Positions 8,901-19,156 of a stretch of 64,000 nucleotides of DNA are shown here, in pieces. Below the pieces are notes generated by a model that did no database searches, had not been told where the DNA came from, and saw only the letters and a program-made list of their open reading frames with translations. The translations under genes were made by a program, and so were the position numbers. Numbering within the stretch: position 1 is the first letter of the stretch; each line of letters opens with the position of its first letter. The stretch is taken from positions 682,001 through 746,000 of the forward strand of contig NC_067206.1 of assembly GCF_026262505.1 (NCBI RefSeq), read 5' to 3'. The stretch is from Trichomonas vaginalis G3. Taxonomy: Eukaryota > Parabasalia > Trichomonadida > Trichomonadidae.

Positions 8901-10958
8901 TCAGTGTTTCTTGTGAGTCTCACTATAGATTCTGTCTATATTGAAGTCTTGCACATCCCTTCCTCTCAACACGTCGTCTGTCATTCTCTGGAGTATTTCT
9001 ATGTCGTTTTGTCTGTTCAACATCTTTGGCCTTTTGACATCGAGTGGTCCGTTCCTTTCCATCGCAAGCTGGCTGAGCATTTCCTTCTTGTGCTCGAACT
9101 TCTTGATCAGAACATCCCTCTTGATCGCGTAGTGCTCCTTCAGCTTCTTGTCGGCGGCCTCATAATCAGCTTGAAGCTGTTTCTCGCTGATAAGAGACTC
9201 CTTCTCTTCCTGTATCTTGATGTCATGCTGTATACGCTCGAACTCTGCTTGGCGGCGCTGTCTGAGAAGTTTTCGAGCCTGTGAGCGCATTTCAAGGAGA
9301 TCTGCTGATGGCCTTGAGTATTTTGCGACCACTTCTGGGCTCTGCCACTTCTTGTCGAGCTCTGTAGCGGCTTCGTTGTATTCTTTGTCGATTTCATTAA
9401 GAAGACGGTCAAGATGCATGTCGAGAGAAGTAGAAGTTGTAGGAGCTGATGATTGGCAAAATTCGCTTGATACTGAGGATGCGTTTGGAGAGAGATTCTT
9501 ATGAGAGTTCTGAGTTTGTTTTGGAGTTGATCTGGATGAAGTTGTTTTCTGGCTGGCTCTTGGAGTGCTCTTCATTTCGGCTGGAGTCTCAAGTTCAGGA
9601 AGCTGCTTCTGTTTGCCAGCGGACTTGCATTTCGGACGAGATGAAGTCTTTGTAGAAGGAGGAGTAAGTTTCTTGGCTGGAGACTGCGGGAGTTCTTCAA
9701 GCAAGCTTTGTAAGTAATCGAGTTCTTCGTGGAAGTTGTTTTTCTGGCAAAGTTTGATGTACTTCTTAAGAGCAACTCTTACGACTCCGCAGTTCTTGAG
9801 TGTTGGTAATTCTCCTGTAAGGATTGTTTGGTAGACTGGAGATTCTTCCGGTTCTGTGACAATTGAGTTAAGATTTCCGAAAAGTCCGCTTTCTATCTCT
9901 TCTTCAGCCAGGATTTCTTCTTCTTCCATTCCTTCGTTGTTGTCTTCCTCGTTTTCGCAAAGTTCGTCCATTTCGTCAATTTCCTGAAGATTTGAAGAAG
10001 TTCCTTTATCTTCCTCAACGTTTGATTTTGGAAGATTAGTGCCAAAAGAGTCTGTATTAACTGGGGACTTCGAAACGTTATCACCTGGGATAATCAAATG
10101 CATTTGTTCCATTGAAGCAGAGGCCTCACCAATTTTCATGCCATCGCTACCGCTACGTTTCCTACGGCTTGGTGGAGGAAGTAACGTTCCGGATTTAGTC
10201 ATTTCTGGTTCTTCCTCGATTATGTCTGCTGCAGCGATTGGAGAATTGGCATTTAAGTCCGTATTCATGTAGAATTTTGTAAGTGATGTAGTAGTATATC
10301 CATTTCTTGTTAATGCCTGGCTTTGACCGTTAATAACTGCATGAGATTTCGCACGAACTAATGGAATTAAATTCTGTGGAGGTTCGTAACCGATAGCTGC
10401 CCATCTGTTGGCATTCTTTGCCTGGAGGTGCTTAACAATTTTAACCTGTGCATCATCTTCCTCTTCTTCGTCTTCTTCCTCCTCCTGCTCAACAATTGGC
10501 TCTGGTTCCATTGGTTCCTCTTCAATAACAGTATGAAGATCGGCAAGAGAGTCAGCGCCCTTTGGAATGATTTGACCATGGAGTGAAACGAAAGATGGCT
10601 GACGAACACCTAATTCGATTGGTTCGTTATCACCTGTATCACTTGAGTGGCCATCAAAGACAACGACAGGATCTGCATCCTGCTGAACAGATTCTTTTGG
10701 AACGGAGCTGTCTCCTGTCTTTGTGACAACTGTTCCATGAAAAGAACTGCTTGAGCTTTGCCTATATCCTAAGCCGATTGAATTATCTGGTGTATGTGAT
10801 TTCTTCCTGTTGGAAATATACTTTTGGGTTAATGAACTATCATTTTTCTTTGCTTCGTTAAAATGTTCATCTAATATTGTTGTCTCTTGCGAATTCTTAG
10901 CAAGGAGGGCTGCCATTGGATCCAATTCATCAAGAGCCGGACCCTTTTTATTGCTCAT
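8901..10958 (-). CDS. acidic, low-complexity protein with C-terminal coiled coil, function unknown
   Basis: The 685-residue product is not recognised. I place the start at the ATG at 10958 (MSNKKGPALDELDPM) and not at the upstream ATG at 11036. The sequence TCATATAAA lies just before 10958 (minus-strand TCATAT at 10962-10967), which fits the trichomonad initiator TCA+1YW and the very short 5' leaders of this group. A 25-residue motif occurs twice near the N-terminus, each copy with G-x-RQxSxxSxHG followed by K-x2-DS. Acidic runs (EEEEDEEEEDD) lie near 160-175 and around 340-365. A Ser/Thr/Lys/Pro-rich linker (about 450-530) follows, and the last 150 residues are a charged coiled coil. It could be a cytoskeletal or chromatin-associated scaffold, but there is no direct evidence for either. 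Confidence 0.75.
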   Translation of the reverse strand: MSNKKGPALDELDPMAALLAKNSQETTILDEHFNEAKKNDSSLTQKYISNRKKSHTPDNSIGLGYRQSSSSSFHGTVVTKTGDSSVPKESVQQDADPVVVFDGHSSDTGDNEPIELGVRQPSFVSLHGQIIPKGADSLADLHTVIEEEPMEPEPIVEQEEEEDEEEEDDAQVKIVKHLQAKNANRWAAIGYEPPQNLIPLVRAKSHAVINGQSQALTRNGYTTTSLTKFYMNTDLNANSPIAAADIIEEEPEMTKSGTLLPPPSRRKRSGSDGMKIGEASASMEQMHLIIPGDNVSKSPVNTDSFGTNLPKSNVEEDKGTSSNLQEIDEMDELCENEEDNNEGMEEEEILAEEEIESGLFGNLNSIVTEPEESPVYQTILTGELPTLKNCGVVRVALKKYIKLCQKNNFHEELDYLQSLLEELPQSPAKKLTPPSTKTSSRPKCKSAGKQKQLPELETPAEMKSTPRASQKTTSSRSTPKQTQNSHKNLSPNASSVSSEFCQSSAPTTSTSLDMHLDRLLNEIDKEYNEAATELDKKWQSPEVVAKYSRPSADLLEMRSQARKLLRQRRQAEFERIQHDIKIQEEKESLISEKQLQADYEAADKKLKEHYAIKRDVLIKKFEHKKEMLSQLAMERNGPLDVKRPKMLNRQNDIEILQRMTDDVLRGRDVQDFNIDRIYSETHKKH

Positions 10959-10961
10959 TTT

Positions 10962-10967
10962 ATATGA
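10962..10967 (-). promoter_or_regulatory. initiator-like TCATAT 4-9 nt upstream of the ATG
   Basis: On the minus strand TCATAT matches the trichomonad Inr consensus TCA+1Y(T/A). The predicted +1 A at 10965 gives a leader of about 7 nt. It supports the start chosen at 10958. Confidence 0.45.
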
Positions 10968-11275
10968 AGACGGTTTTATAATTTTTTTTTTCTTGACAAT
11001 TAATAATAATTTACATTTAAAAAATTTACATGACAAAATAATAAATTTTATTATCTTCTACCTTCAATCCTTCTCATGTTAATAAAGTTCAATCCTGATA
11101 TAGATCCATTATATAACTACGTTCTTGTCTATGTTGATAAAGATAATAATCATAAAACCCATTATAAGTATTTCATTATTCATTAACATCTTGATCATCT
11201 TTGAAAGGATGTAATGACTTGACACGGTTTCTTTTGTAGAAAAGATTACATTTATAAGTATAATGTTTATTAAAA

Positions 11276-14200
11276 TTAAATTTTTAGAAGATGAAATACC
11301 AAGTCTGTAACATCTTCAGTGTTTTGTGATAAAGCATCAGGAATTCCGAAATAATTTGTCGCTAATCTTGCAATGTCATCCTTCCTGTCAATTTCTTTGA
11401 GGCAAGAAACAACATTTTTAAGTTGTTTTGGACATTTGATTGAAGAAACAATTTGTTCATATCTTGGAGTGTCCACAAACACATCTACTTCTTTCCTTTC
11501 TATTATCTGTTCGATTGCTGATGCAGGCAAATCTTCATTACTACTAATCATCTGTGTCGCTTTCTTAACAACATTTTCCTTGTTTGAAGCTAAGCTATAT
11601 CCAAAATCTTTTGTTTTCTCAAGTAAAATCATTTCATTTTCTTCGTCTAATATCTCAGACCACAGTTTGGCATTATTTCTCAGTGAATCATCTTTCATCT
11701 TGAAAGAGGTTAATGCTATGTCAAGTGCAATATCCTTCTTCAAAATATTCCTTTTCTTTAGCTGCTGCAATAGAGAAATCAATAAGTTAAAATTCAAACC
11801 CAATTCTGGCCAATTCCCAATTAATTCTTTAGCAGAATAATCGAAATTGAATTCACCATAATTGGATGAAACAAAGCCACAACAAAATCTATCTATTAAC
11901 TCATCTGTTAAATCAATATTTTCTGATAAATTATTGACTGCATCATAAACTTCTTTGCTTGTTTTTAGCTTCGAAATGAAACCAAAATAAAGTTCATTTC
12001 TTTCTTTAGAACTAATCAATCGCTTTGCTTCAAGAGATTTAACTGTTTTTTCAAATTGTTCTAAATCATGAATATTTGAGACAATAACTGGCAATTGTTG
12101 AGTTAATTTTGACTTTGCAAAATTGCAGGCAGCAGAGTTTTCAGTATCAACAATAAACTTCATAAGATTTGCATCATTAACATCATTAATTCTTAGATAT
12201 TTTTCTTTGCACTCAATAAACTTTCCGAGGTTCATTGGAGAACATGATTTAATGCAATCATCAATAATGGAAACCTTTTTATCAGAGTCATTCCAATTTT
12301 CATTAGAAAGATATGAGATTAAAGTTGACTCATTGATACATGCATTAATAAATTCTACACCGAAATCAATATCATTCAATTCAACTGCCTTATTTGCAAA
12401 ATAATCATTAACCATAATAATATCAATATCATTTAACTTCTTGCAAATCGACTTTGCTTTTGAATTGTTTTCTCGTAAGTTTTGAGAATTAGTTTTTCTA
12501 TCTAAAATATTCAAGAGCAAATTCGTTTTATCTTGTGTTGCATCAATGATTGATGGCGAAATTGTACTGTCAAGTTCACTAAATGCATCATAAATACCAA
12601 TTCTGTTGAAGATCTTCTTAACTTTTTGTGGTTGTATATCTGCTGGAATCATTCCCAAAATTAAAACTGTATTACTCAAATATTCATCAGAAAGTGAGCA
12701 TGATTTTGCATTTCTAATCAACTTATCACAATATTCTAAACATATATCTATTTCATTATCAGTAATTACTATTCTTTCATACTCTTTCAAATAAAGCATT
12801 GCTCGAAATGTCAAAGAATTCAAATCTATGTGGAATCTTTTTGCTGATTTAGGGAAAATTGACCAATTACTGAGTGATAAATATTTTGAATTTAGGAGAG
12901 ATTCTCCTATAGATAAGATTAATTCTGGAGTTATTTGATTATATGTTTTTGGTTTTGAAATAAGATTATTCAATTTTAATAATCTCAAGATATCTTTTGT
13001 TGCTTCATTTAGGAAATATAATGATTGTTCAATCGCAGCTATATTTTGGTCATCAAGCAGAATCGTAGAGTTATTAATAAGTTTCTCTGCTAAACTTGAT
13101 TTTGTCGGAAACATTTCTAGAATTTGAGCAACATATTTAATTCTTTCTTTTGTTGAAGATGCTTTAAAAATCTTCGACGAATCAGATAGGATATTTGATA
13201 ATAAATTGCTTAAAATCTCAATATTGTAATTAATGCAATGCCTTTCGATAATTTCTTTCGCTTCTAATCCATTTGAACAACCAGAAATATAAATATACAA
13301 CTTCTCTTCATCAGTCATATTAAGGAAATCAGAAAAAGATATTTTCCTAACAGCACCAAAGTCTGTTGCATTGCAAACAAATTCATCAAACGAAAGTGAT
13401 GACTGATATAGATCAGATAATTCTTTTGGAAATCTAGAAGCTCCAATCTTCAAGAATCTACATAAGATATCTGTTTGACCGATTTTTTCATCGATTTCAA
13501 AAGATTTCTTTTTGAAATATTCAACATTATTTGGCATCAAGCATTCATATTCTTCAGGTGGAATAAAAGGAGAAATATGATTGATAATGTCAATTTTCTC
13601 TTGTTCTGTAACTTCTGTTGATTCCTGAAAGATTATTGAAATGTCTTTGAACATTTGATTTTTAGAAAGTTTTTGGAGTGTTTCTCTCATGTCAGACCTT
13701 TTGAAGTCATTCCATTCAGTTTGCATAAATGATGTCCTTGGAAAATTCGTAAATATTCTTAGTCTTTCTCTAGTTTGTAACAATTTCAGATCATTTGGTT
13801 TGATTTTTAATCCTTCATTTATCATTGCTGCTTCAATATCACTGGAAATACTAGAGTTTTCGAGGATGAAATTGTAGACAAATTCTTTATCTTTGATTAC
13901 TCTCAAATGTTCATCAATAATCCTTCTGTTTAATTCGTTCTTTTGCACAAAGAATTTATGAAAGATATCTGAATCAAAATTATAAATTTCTTGAAGTTTT
14001 GTGGCTTCATTCCACATTGAGTTTTCACAACTTCGGAGATAAAGATCATAATTATCAACTGGAGTAAACTTTATGATATCGAAATGAACATTTTGACCAA
14101 CAACATTTTGCGGATCGAACAGTAAAAATCCTGATGGAATGTAACGAATTATAGAGTTTGGTTTTAGGTTCTTTGATAAGATTCTCTGTCCATTTGATGT

Positions 14201-14764
14201 GAAAAATGAAATTGTATTGTAGGTATTTAACGCTAGATAAAAATCATCTTTCCAAGGAATTACTTGCATTGAACTAGTGGCTTGATTGAATGTTGGCTTC
14301 ATGAAGTTGTTCTCTTTTGATAAAATCGTGACTTTGTTATTATTATCCAAGATGTAAATCCTTGATCCATCGCTATTGCAAGATAAATCTTTGGTTGAGT
14401 CATATTTGATATCTGGATGTATGGTTTTATAATCATCAGTTATGATATTAATTTGTTTTGAAGAAAAGCAGATAATCTTATTGGAATATGAAATGTGAGT
14501 CCATTCATCAATATTAATAGAATTTATTTCAGGATTTTCTATAAAGATGATTTGCGCTTTTGTTATGCCTACAAGCTTGTCGTTGAAAAAAGCAATTCGA
14601 AGAATTTTATTTTGGTTTGGGATTGTCTTGATAATAGTAAGCTTATTGTCATAGAACACAATATACTTCTCAGATAAAATTGCTATTTCATCTCTGGTTG
14701 AAATATATGCAACATCAATAAATGTATCATTTAAATTAACATAAATCTGTCTGCTAGCAGACAA
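11276..14764 (-). CDS. NBAS: NBAS/Sec39-like subunit of the Dsl1/NRZ ER tethering complex
   Basis: The product (1162 residues) starts with a beta-propeller-like part (1-240, repeated strands such as RIYILDNNNKVTIL) and continues as a long alpha-solenoid. Several stretches match the order and spacing of human NBAS: the segment around LYLRSCENSMWNEATKL (NBAS TPEELYQRKIESEEYEEAL), RERLRIFTNFPRTSF before WNDFKRSDMRETLQKLSKN (NBAS FKKFRNQNIVLSARTYAQES), and ISPFIPPEEYECLMP (NBAS LSNFPETTSPHEYSVLLPE). In animals NBAS is part of the NRZ complex, which tethers COPI vesicles to the ER for retrograde transport. It is shorter than the animal protein. The 5' end is odd: the frame is closed by a TAG three codons before 14764 and its first codon there is TTG. 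The first in-frame ATG is about 155 codons in, so the true start is unresolved. Confidence 0.65.
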   Translation of the reverse strand: MSASRQIYVNLNDTFIDVAYISTRDEIAILSEKYIVFYDNKLTIIKTIPNQNKILRIAFFNDKLVGITKAQIIFIENPEINSINIDEWTHISYSNKIICFSSKQINIITDDYKTIHPDIKYDSTKDLSCNSDGSRIYILDNNNKVTILSKENNFMKPTFNQATSSMQVIPWKDDFYLALNTYNTISFFTSNGQRILSKNLKPNSIIRYIPSGFLLFDPQNVVGQNVHFDIIKFTPVDNYDLYLRSCENSMWNEATKLQEIYNFDSDIFHKFFVQKNELNRRIIDEHLRVIKDKEFVYNFILENSSISSDIEAAMINEGLKIKPNDLKLLQTRERLRIFTNFPRTSFMQTEWNDFKRSDMRETLQKLSKNQMFKDISIIFQESTEVTEQEKIDIINHISPFIPPEEYECLMPNNVEYFKKKSFEIDEKIGQTDILCRFLKIGASRFPKELSDLYQSSLSFDEFVCNATDFGAVRKISFSDFLNMTDEEKLYIYISGCSNGLEAKEIIERHCINYNIEILSNLLSNILSDSSKIFKASSTKERIKYVAQILEMFPTKSSLAEKLINNSTILLDDQNIAAIEQSLYFLNEATKDILRLLKLNNLISKPKTYNQITPELILSIGESLLNSKYLSLSNWSIFPKSAKRFHIDLNSLTFRAMLYLKEYERIVITDNEIDICLEYCDKLIRNAKSCSLSDEYLSNTVLILGMIPADIQPQKVKKIFNRIGIYDAFSELDSTISPSIIDATQDKTNLLLNILDRKTNSQNLRENNSKAKSICKKLNDIDIIMVNDYFANKAVELNDIDFGVEFINACINESTLISYLSNENWNDSDKKVSIIDDCIKSCSPMNLGKFIECKEKYLRINDVNDANLMKFIVDTENSAACNFAKSKLTQQLPVIVSNIHDLEQFEKTVKSLEAKRLISSKERNELYFGFISKLKTSKEVYDAVNNLSENIDLTDELIDRFCCGFVSSNYGEFNFDYSAKELIGNWPELGLNFNLLISLLQQLKKRNILKKDIALDIALTSFKMKDDSLRNNAKLWSEILDEENEMILLEKTKDFGYSLASNKENVVKKATQMISSNEDLPASAIEQIIERKEVDVFVDTPRYEQIVSSIKCPKQLKNVVSCLKEIDRKDDIARLATNYFGIPDALSQNTEDVTDLVFHLLKI

Positions 14765-15036
14765 AAAATACTAAATAGATGTTTACCGATAAGTATAGCG
14801 CAATAAGTACAATTTTTGTTATGCGCAAATTTAAAAGCATCATTCCATGTAACTCTTGTTCCAGGAGTAAAAATACTCTTAATAATAGATGTTATTGATG
14901 ATTCTGATGTAATGTCATATAAAGAGAAAGATCCAAAATCTTTCTTGAGAGGAGTCTCATCAAAATTTATGCTCACATTCATCAAAAATGAAGTAACAAC
15001 TAAGTGAAATAGATATTCCCACATCAAAGTATACAT
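14731..15036 (-). CDS. short ORF with signal-like N-terminus, possible surface-protein remnant
   Basis: A 101-codon frame begins with a hydrophobic stretch (MWEYLFHLVVTSFLM) that resembles a signal peptide, followed by a soluble segment with GTRVTWNDAF and NKNCTYCAILIGKHLF. It overlaps the first 34 bases of the NBAS-like frame in another phase. It could be the N-terminal stump of a surface protein related to the neighbour at 15247-16716, or a chance frame. The rest of 14765-15246 is AT-rich with no other gene. Confidence 0.3.
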   Translation of the reverse strand: MYTLMWEYLFHLVVTSFLMNVSINFDETPLKKDFGSFSLYDITSESSITSIIKSIFTPGTRVTWNDAFKFAHNKNCTYCAILIGKHLFSIFCLLADRFMLI

Positions 15037-15246
15037 TTAATCTTATTGATGCTAATGGATATAATAATATTCAGAGAATTAAATGTTGTAATTTCGAAAT
15101 ATTCATGTCTCTTAACTTATAATTGGTATCTCAGTGATTAAATTGACAAAATGTATTAAAAGCAAGAGTTATGTTTTAGTTATTCCAAAAATATCAAAAA
15201 AATAATTTTAGATTTTTTTTCTATTAATACAAACAAAACAATATTT

Positions 15247-16716
15247 TTATTTTTTAACATCATTTTGGTCCTTGTTTTCATGTTCCTGGTCGGAATACGA
15301 GTTATCAATTTCAGGATGAACAGAATCTTCGCTGTCAGAAGAGTTGTTATTTGTGGATTCCTTTGGAGGCGTCACAGTATCCTTTGGAGTACTTACAGCA
15401 TTGGAAATTTGGAATTTTGGCATTTTATTGTCTGATTCAGTTTCAGAGTCCTTTGCGATGCTTATTACCTTCTCAGTCGAAGAAGTATCAGTTATCTTTG
15501 TTATTTCGTTGTTGTGGGATGTTTCCTTCGACTCAACTTTCACTTCCTGTTTCTTATCTTCGGAATAATCAGAAGTATCGTAAGAGAACTTGAATTCGGA
15601 CGCGAGATACTTGTGGTGGTTCTTCTGAAGCTTGGACTTGACAATAAACCAAATTATGACGATCACAACAATGACAACAAGAATTGAAACGATAATTATG
15701 AAAACATTTCGTCCTAAATCAGCAATTTTATCAGATCCAATTGTAGATGTTGGGGATGGTGTCAGCGACATCGATCTCGACATGAAAATCGCTTGACATT
15801 GTCCGGATGAGTAATATGCGAATGTATAACCGTAGGAATAGTTCACAAATGTATGGACTTGAATGTATGGTCCGGGATCAATATCGAAATTCGACTCGAA
15901 TAACTGACAATCGTTACTTAATTCTTTATTTATCGGAGCAGCGATCATACTGAAGCTATTTCGAACCATTACGCATCCTCTTATGATTGTGATGTTCCTG
16001 TATATGATTAGAGCGCGATCTGCGTTTGCTATCCAAGTACAAAGATTTTTCGTGAAAATGTTTCTGTAAAGAATCGCGTTATCGACAGTGAGGATGCCAG
16101 CAGATGATAGCGGTCTCGATTCGATTGTCATTTGAGTAATTTTGGCGTAAGGCAAATCGATCTCGATTCCGACGTTTGCCAGGATTGTATGGGTGTTTAC
16201 GGATGAGTTAAACGATTCCAAAGCTAAAGTTTGCGTATACAATAAAAATTGAGTCGTTAATGGCATTCCACTAGGAGACTTCAAGAAACTGTTGTAAACA
16301 AGTGAAACATTGTAATAGCAATATGGATAGCATCTGATATACACTGCTCCTGCATGGATTTGTCCATTGTTTGTAATAGTTCCGGAATTAAAAATGCAGT
16401 TTTTAGTGAAATATATCCTGCCGCATGATTGCATGTCCGCTATGGCAGCTGTGAGTCCACCGTTTGGTTCGACATAGGAAAAATAACATTCTTGAATTGT
16501 CAGATCAGATTCAAAGGATGAGGATATTACGGATTGGGTAGTATTCGCAAACACAGAATTTTCTATTACAATTTTCTGTTTATATGTGAGAAATGAATCC
16601 TCAGTTACAACTCTAAAATTGTTTAAATGATCTGAGTTGAAGGGGCCATTGACTGGGTAATAAGCTTTATGCACAAAAGAATCTAAACGAAATCTATGAA
16701 TGAGAAGAAAGTTCAT
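15247..16716 (-). CDS. type I membrane protein with beta-helix-like ectodomain
   Basis: The 489-residue product has an ectodomain (about 1-333) of short repeated beta/turn units with many Asn, Ser and Cys (for example IYFTKNCIFNSGTITNNG and LTIQECYFSYVEPNGG), which looks like a right-handed parallel beta-helix. A single strongly hydrophobic span (VFIIIVSILVVIVVIVIIW, about 336-358) is followed by basic residues and a 129-residue cytoplasmic tail rich in Ser, Glu, Lys and Pro. This architecture is typical of large trichomonad surface-protein families, and the tail could be a phosphorylation target. No signal peptide is apparent at the chosen ATG (MNFLLIHRFRLDS), although an in-frame stop lies 8 codons upstream. 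The gene may therefore lack its original 5' end, or use internal targeting. Ligand unknown. Confidence 0.65.
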   Translation of the reverse strand: MNFLLIHRFRLDSFVHKAYYPVNGPFNSDHLNNFRVVTEDSFLTYKQKIVIENSVFANTTQSVISSSFESDLTIQECYFSYVEPNGGLTAAIADMQSCGRIYFTKNCIFNSGTITNNGQIHAGAVYIRCYPYCYYNVSLVYNSFLKSPSGMPLTTQFLLYTQTLALESFNSSVNTHTILANVGIEIDLPYAKITQMTIESRPLSSAGILTVDNAILYRNIFTKNLCTWIANADRALIIYRNITIIRGCVMVRNSFSMIAAPINKELSNDCQLFESNFDIDPGPYIQVHTFVNYSYGYTFAYYSSGQCQAIFMSRSMSLTPSPTSTIGSDKIADLGRNVFIIIVSILVVIVVIVIIWFIVKSKLQKNHHKYLASEFKFSYDTSDYSEDKKQEVKVESKETSHNNEITKITDTSSTEKVISIAKDSETESDNKMPKFQISNAVSTPKDTVTPPKESTNNNSSDSEDSVHPEIDNSYSDQEHENKDQNDVKK

Positions 16717-17314
16717 GTTGCGCGGTGAAATTTCAAGTCATTCATGAGACTAAATTTTCTTCGTAATCATCCCTTATTCAATTTTCAATTATTCTGGGGT
16801 TTACTTAGAATATTGAACAAATTATCGGATGTTCAAAATAATTCACTGCGAGATTCATATGTAATTTCAGATATCTGAGAAAAATTCAAATCGGAGAACC
16901 GTTATTTGGACTTTACATTTTGTTGATCGAGAAAAAAATATAACGGATAATGTGTAAATTGTTGATAATTTAATTACCTTTGCAAATATCAAAACAATTC
17001 AAGAACCTTATTATAACCACACTCACTTTATTTTGTTTAAAATTATGATATTGGCATTCTACTATGCATATGACACTTATTTATATCGAAAATATTGTCC
17101 GATTCAATGGAAAATTAATTTTTTGATTTCGAATTCTCAATATAATTCCAAAATAGGCACAGATCTAGAAAGCAATATATGATGTTTTCCGAACAACAGT
17201 GGGTTAAGCTCAATTCAATTAGATCTGTATTACAAATGCAAACAATAAAAGGTAGACAGCTAAAAATAGTAAAGAAAAAGTATTAGTATAAGTTAAAAAT
17301 TACACACAATCTAT
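16717..17314. other. intergenic, nothing recognised
   Basis: AT-rich spacer between two minus-strand genes. Only short frames. No RNA gene or repeat seen. Confidence 0.5.
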
Positions 17315-18670
17315 TTAATTTGTTCCATACACTAAAATATATATTAAAGCAACAATGAAAAAGATTCCGACTCCAAAGGCAATGATATTATCATAACTAA
17401 ACCTTTGCAATCCCATGAAGAATGGCAGTCTTCCGCCATATGAAGTATTTACAATTTTATTCGCTTGATTTACGATTTTCATCACATTCGTCCAATCATT
17501 TATCATTTTCTGGTCATTACTCTTGAAATATGGGTTGATTAATTTCGAAATTTGATACAACTGTCCCCAATAAACGCAAGTCAACTTATCAAATGAATCA
17601 AACGCTTGCATTATGTTCTCAAATAACTGTGACTTAGTAAGGATCTCATTGGTAAGCAGTTTATTTGATTTGTAGCTTTCAATTAATTTCAAAAATGAAT
17701 TATGGAGAAAAGTGTTGCATTTGAACTTGAAAAAGTCCGAAGAGAGTTTGTAGAAGATCGAATTCATGCTTTCTGAAGCAATTTTTCTATAATTTAGTAC
17801 AGCAATCGCTAATGAACACACAGATTCAGAAATTTGAGTAAATATCTCTTGATTTGTAAGTATATCGATGAATTCTGCTAATCTGAGATCAATTAAATGA
17901 ATAACTGTTTTCCATTGAGAAATACCAAAATGATAACTCGCTTCTTGAGCTAGATATCGTAAAAATTCGATTGTTTCTGCATCGGGTAATTTAACTGCAT
18001 TATCAATTATCTGAGCGAGTCTGTTTTCGCGCATTAATGAAGTAATAATATTTGAATATAAAGAAGAATCGAATGATTTAATAATTATACTCTGCGCATT
18101 GTTCGATGCTGTTGAATTCTCGACTATTTTTTCGACAATCATGTCTAAAAATTTTATTGATTTTAGGAATGAAATTTCCTTGCCATTTACGAGGAGAAGA
18201 GTAAGGAAAACGTAACTTTCACCGATATCTAAGTTATTTACTAGTATCTGTATATATTCTTTTGTCTTAAATTTATCAAATAAATACGTTGAAAGTCCTG
18301 TGATGTTATTTATTATATCAAAATACGAATCTTGTGTTATATGACTCTGTTTATCTAGTGTAGTTGCGAAATTAAATAAATAATCGATAAGATTTGACTT
18401 ATTTGCGAAAGTTTTGTAAGATTTAGCTTGGTTGAATATTAAAATTGATCTACAATTAGTCACTACTTGATGTTCTGTCTCCCTCAAATATAATGCGCTT
18501 TCAAAAACCAAATTCGACTGTGATATAATGTAATTAAGTAATTGTTCATCCCCGTTGTTCCAAAAGTAGAAAAAATGCAAGTTCAGAACGACCTCATCAA
18601 ATGTATCGGAACCACCATTCATTTTTTCTCTGTATTCTACTAGTTCGTACGCAGATGGTCCCAAACTCAT
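17315..18670 (-). CDS. alpha-helical-repeat protein with C-terminal membrane anchor
   Basis: The 451-residue product is almost entirely alpha-helical in character, with leucine-spaced segments every 35-45 residues as in armadillo/HEAT-like solenoids. It ends with one hydrophobic span (IIAFGVGIFFIVALIYILVY, about 427-447) three residues before the stop, so it is probably a tail-anchored protein facing the cytosol, on the ER or another endomembrane. The layout, a helical solenoid with LFFFW/NNGDEQLL-like early helices, recalls SAPS-type phosphatase-associated proteins, but I cannot prove that. Start at ATG 18670 (MSLGPSAYELVEY), with no competing upstream ATG. Same strand as its neighbours, with spacers of about 600 and 490 bp. 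Confidence 0.6.
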   Translation of the reverse strand: MSLGPSAYELVEYREKMNGGSDTFDEVVLNLHFFYFWNNGDEQLLNYIISQSNLVFESALYLRETEHQVVTNCRSILIFNQAKSYKTFANKSNLIDYLFNFATTLDKQSHITQDSYFDIINNITGLSTYLFDKFKTKEYIQILVNNLDIGESYVFLTLLLVNGKEISFLKSIKFLDMIVEKIVENSTASNNAQSIIIKSFDSSLYSNIITSLMRENRLAQIIDNAVKLPDAETIEFLRYLAQEASYHFGISQWKTVIHLIDLRLAEFIDILTNQEIFTQISESVCSLAIAVLNYRKIASESMNSIFYKLSSDFFKFKCNTFLHNSFLKLIESYKSNKLLTNEILTKSQLFENIMQAFDSFDKLTCVYWGQLYQISKLINPYFKSNDQKMINDWTNVMKIVNQANKIVNTSYGGRLPFFMGLQRFSYDNIIAFGVGIFFIVALIYILVYGTN

Positions 18671-19156
18671 TTTTTTTTACAATCAGAATTTTTTTTTTCT
18701 TCAAACAACAGAGGAGTAGATTTTTATATCGTTTTGAGATTCGTATAACATTGTGTGAAGTCAAGGCTATGGACGATCTATCATTGCTAATAGAAACCTT
18801 GATGGTTGTTTTATAATTTGATATGTGAAATATCTTAGCCTTAAATTAGTTTTGCTGATCTAATTGAACTTGAGTAATAGTGTGTATGTGGCATGAACTT
18901 CACACATTCAAAGACTTCAACTCTGTTGTTGAAAATCTTATCATGGAAAAATGTAGTAAAGATCAGCGGCCATTTGGCTCATCACTATAGCACACATTGA
19001 AAAAAATTTGAGATATTCCTGAAATATCAACGAGATATCCAGTATTTTATGATCAAATTGAAATCCTTACTCTAACTGGAATAATACAAAAGAAAATATG
19101 CTTTGTTATTCAATAAAAATAATGTTTTTAATATAACATATAAATCAAATAATAAA
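18671..19156. other. intergenic, nothing recognised
   Basis: Spacer between two minus-strand genes, holding the promoter of the gene ending at 17315 and the 3' end of the cyclase gene. A 71-codon frame at 18601-18816 on the plus strand overlaps the neighbouring gene and is taken as chance. Confidence 0.5.

Noticed and set aside
10958-11036. Upstream ATG adding 26 residues (MSCKFFKCKLLLIVKKKK) to the coiled-coil protein, perhaps a signal anchor
   Set aside because: An initiator-like TCATAT lies just before the inner ATG, and the extension is low-complexity AT-rich sequence, typical of chance read-in.
14745-14765. Possible intron 3' end (minus strand GCTAGCAGACAG, 9 of 12 matches to the trichomonad ACTAACACACAG motif) before the NBAS-like frame
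   Set aside because: The branch-point position of the motif is changed and no GTAYGT donor is found within the usual short intron distance upstream.
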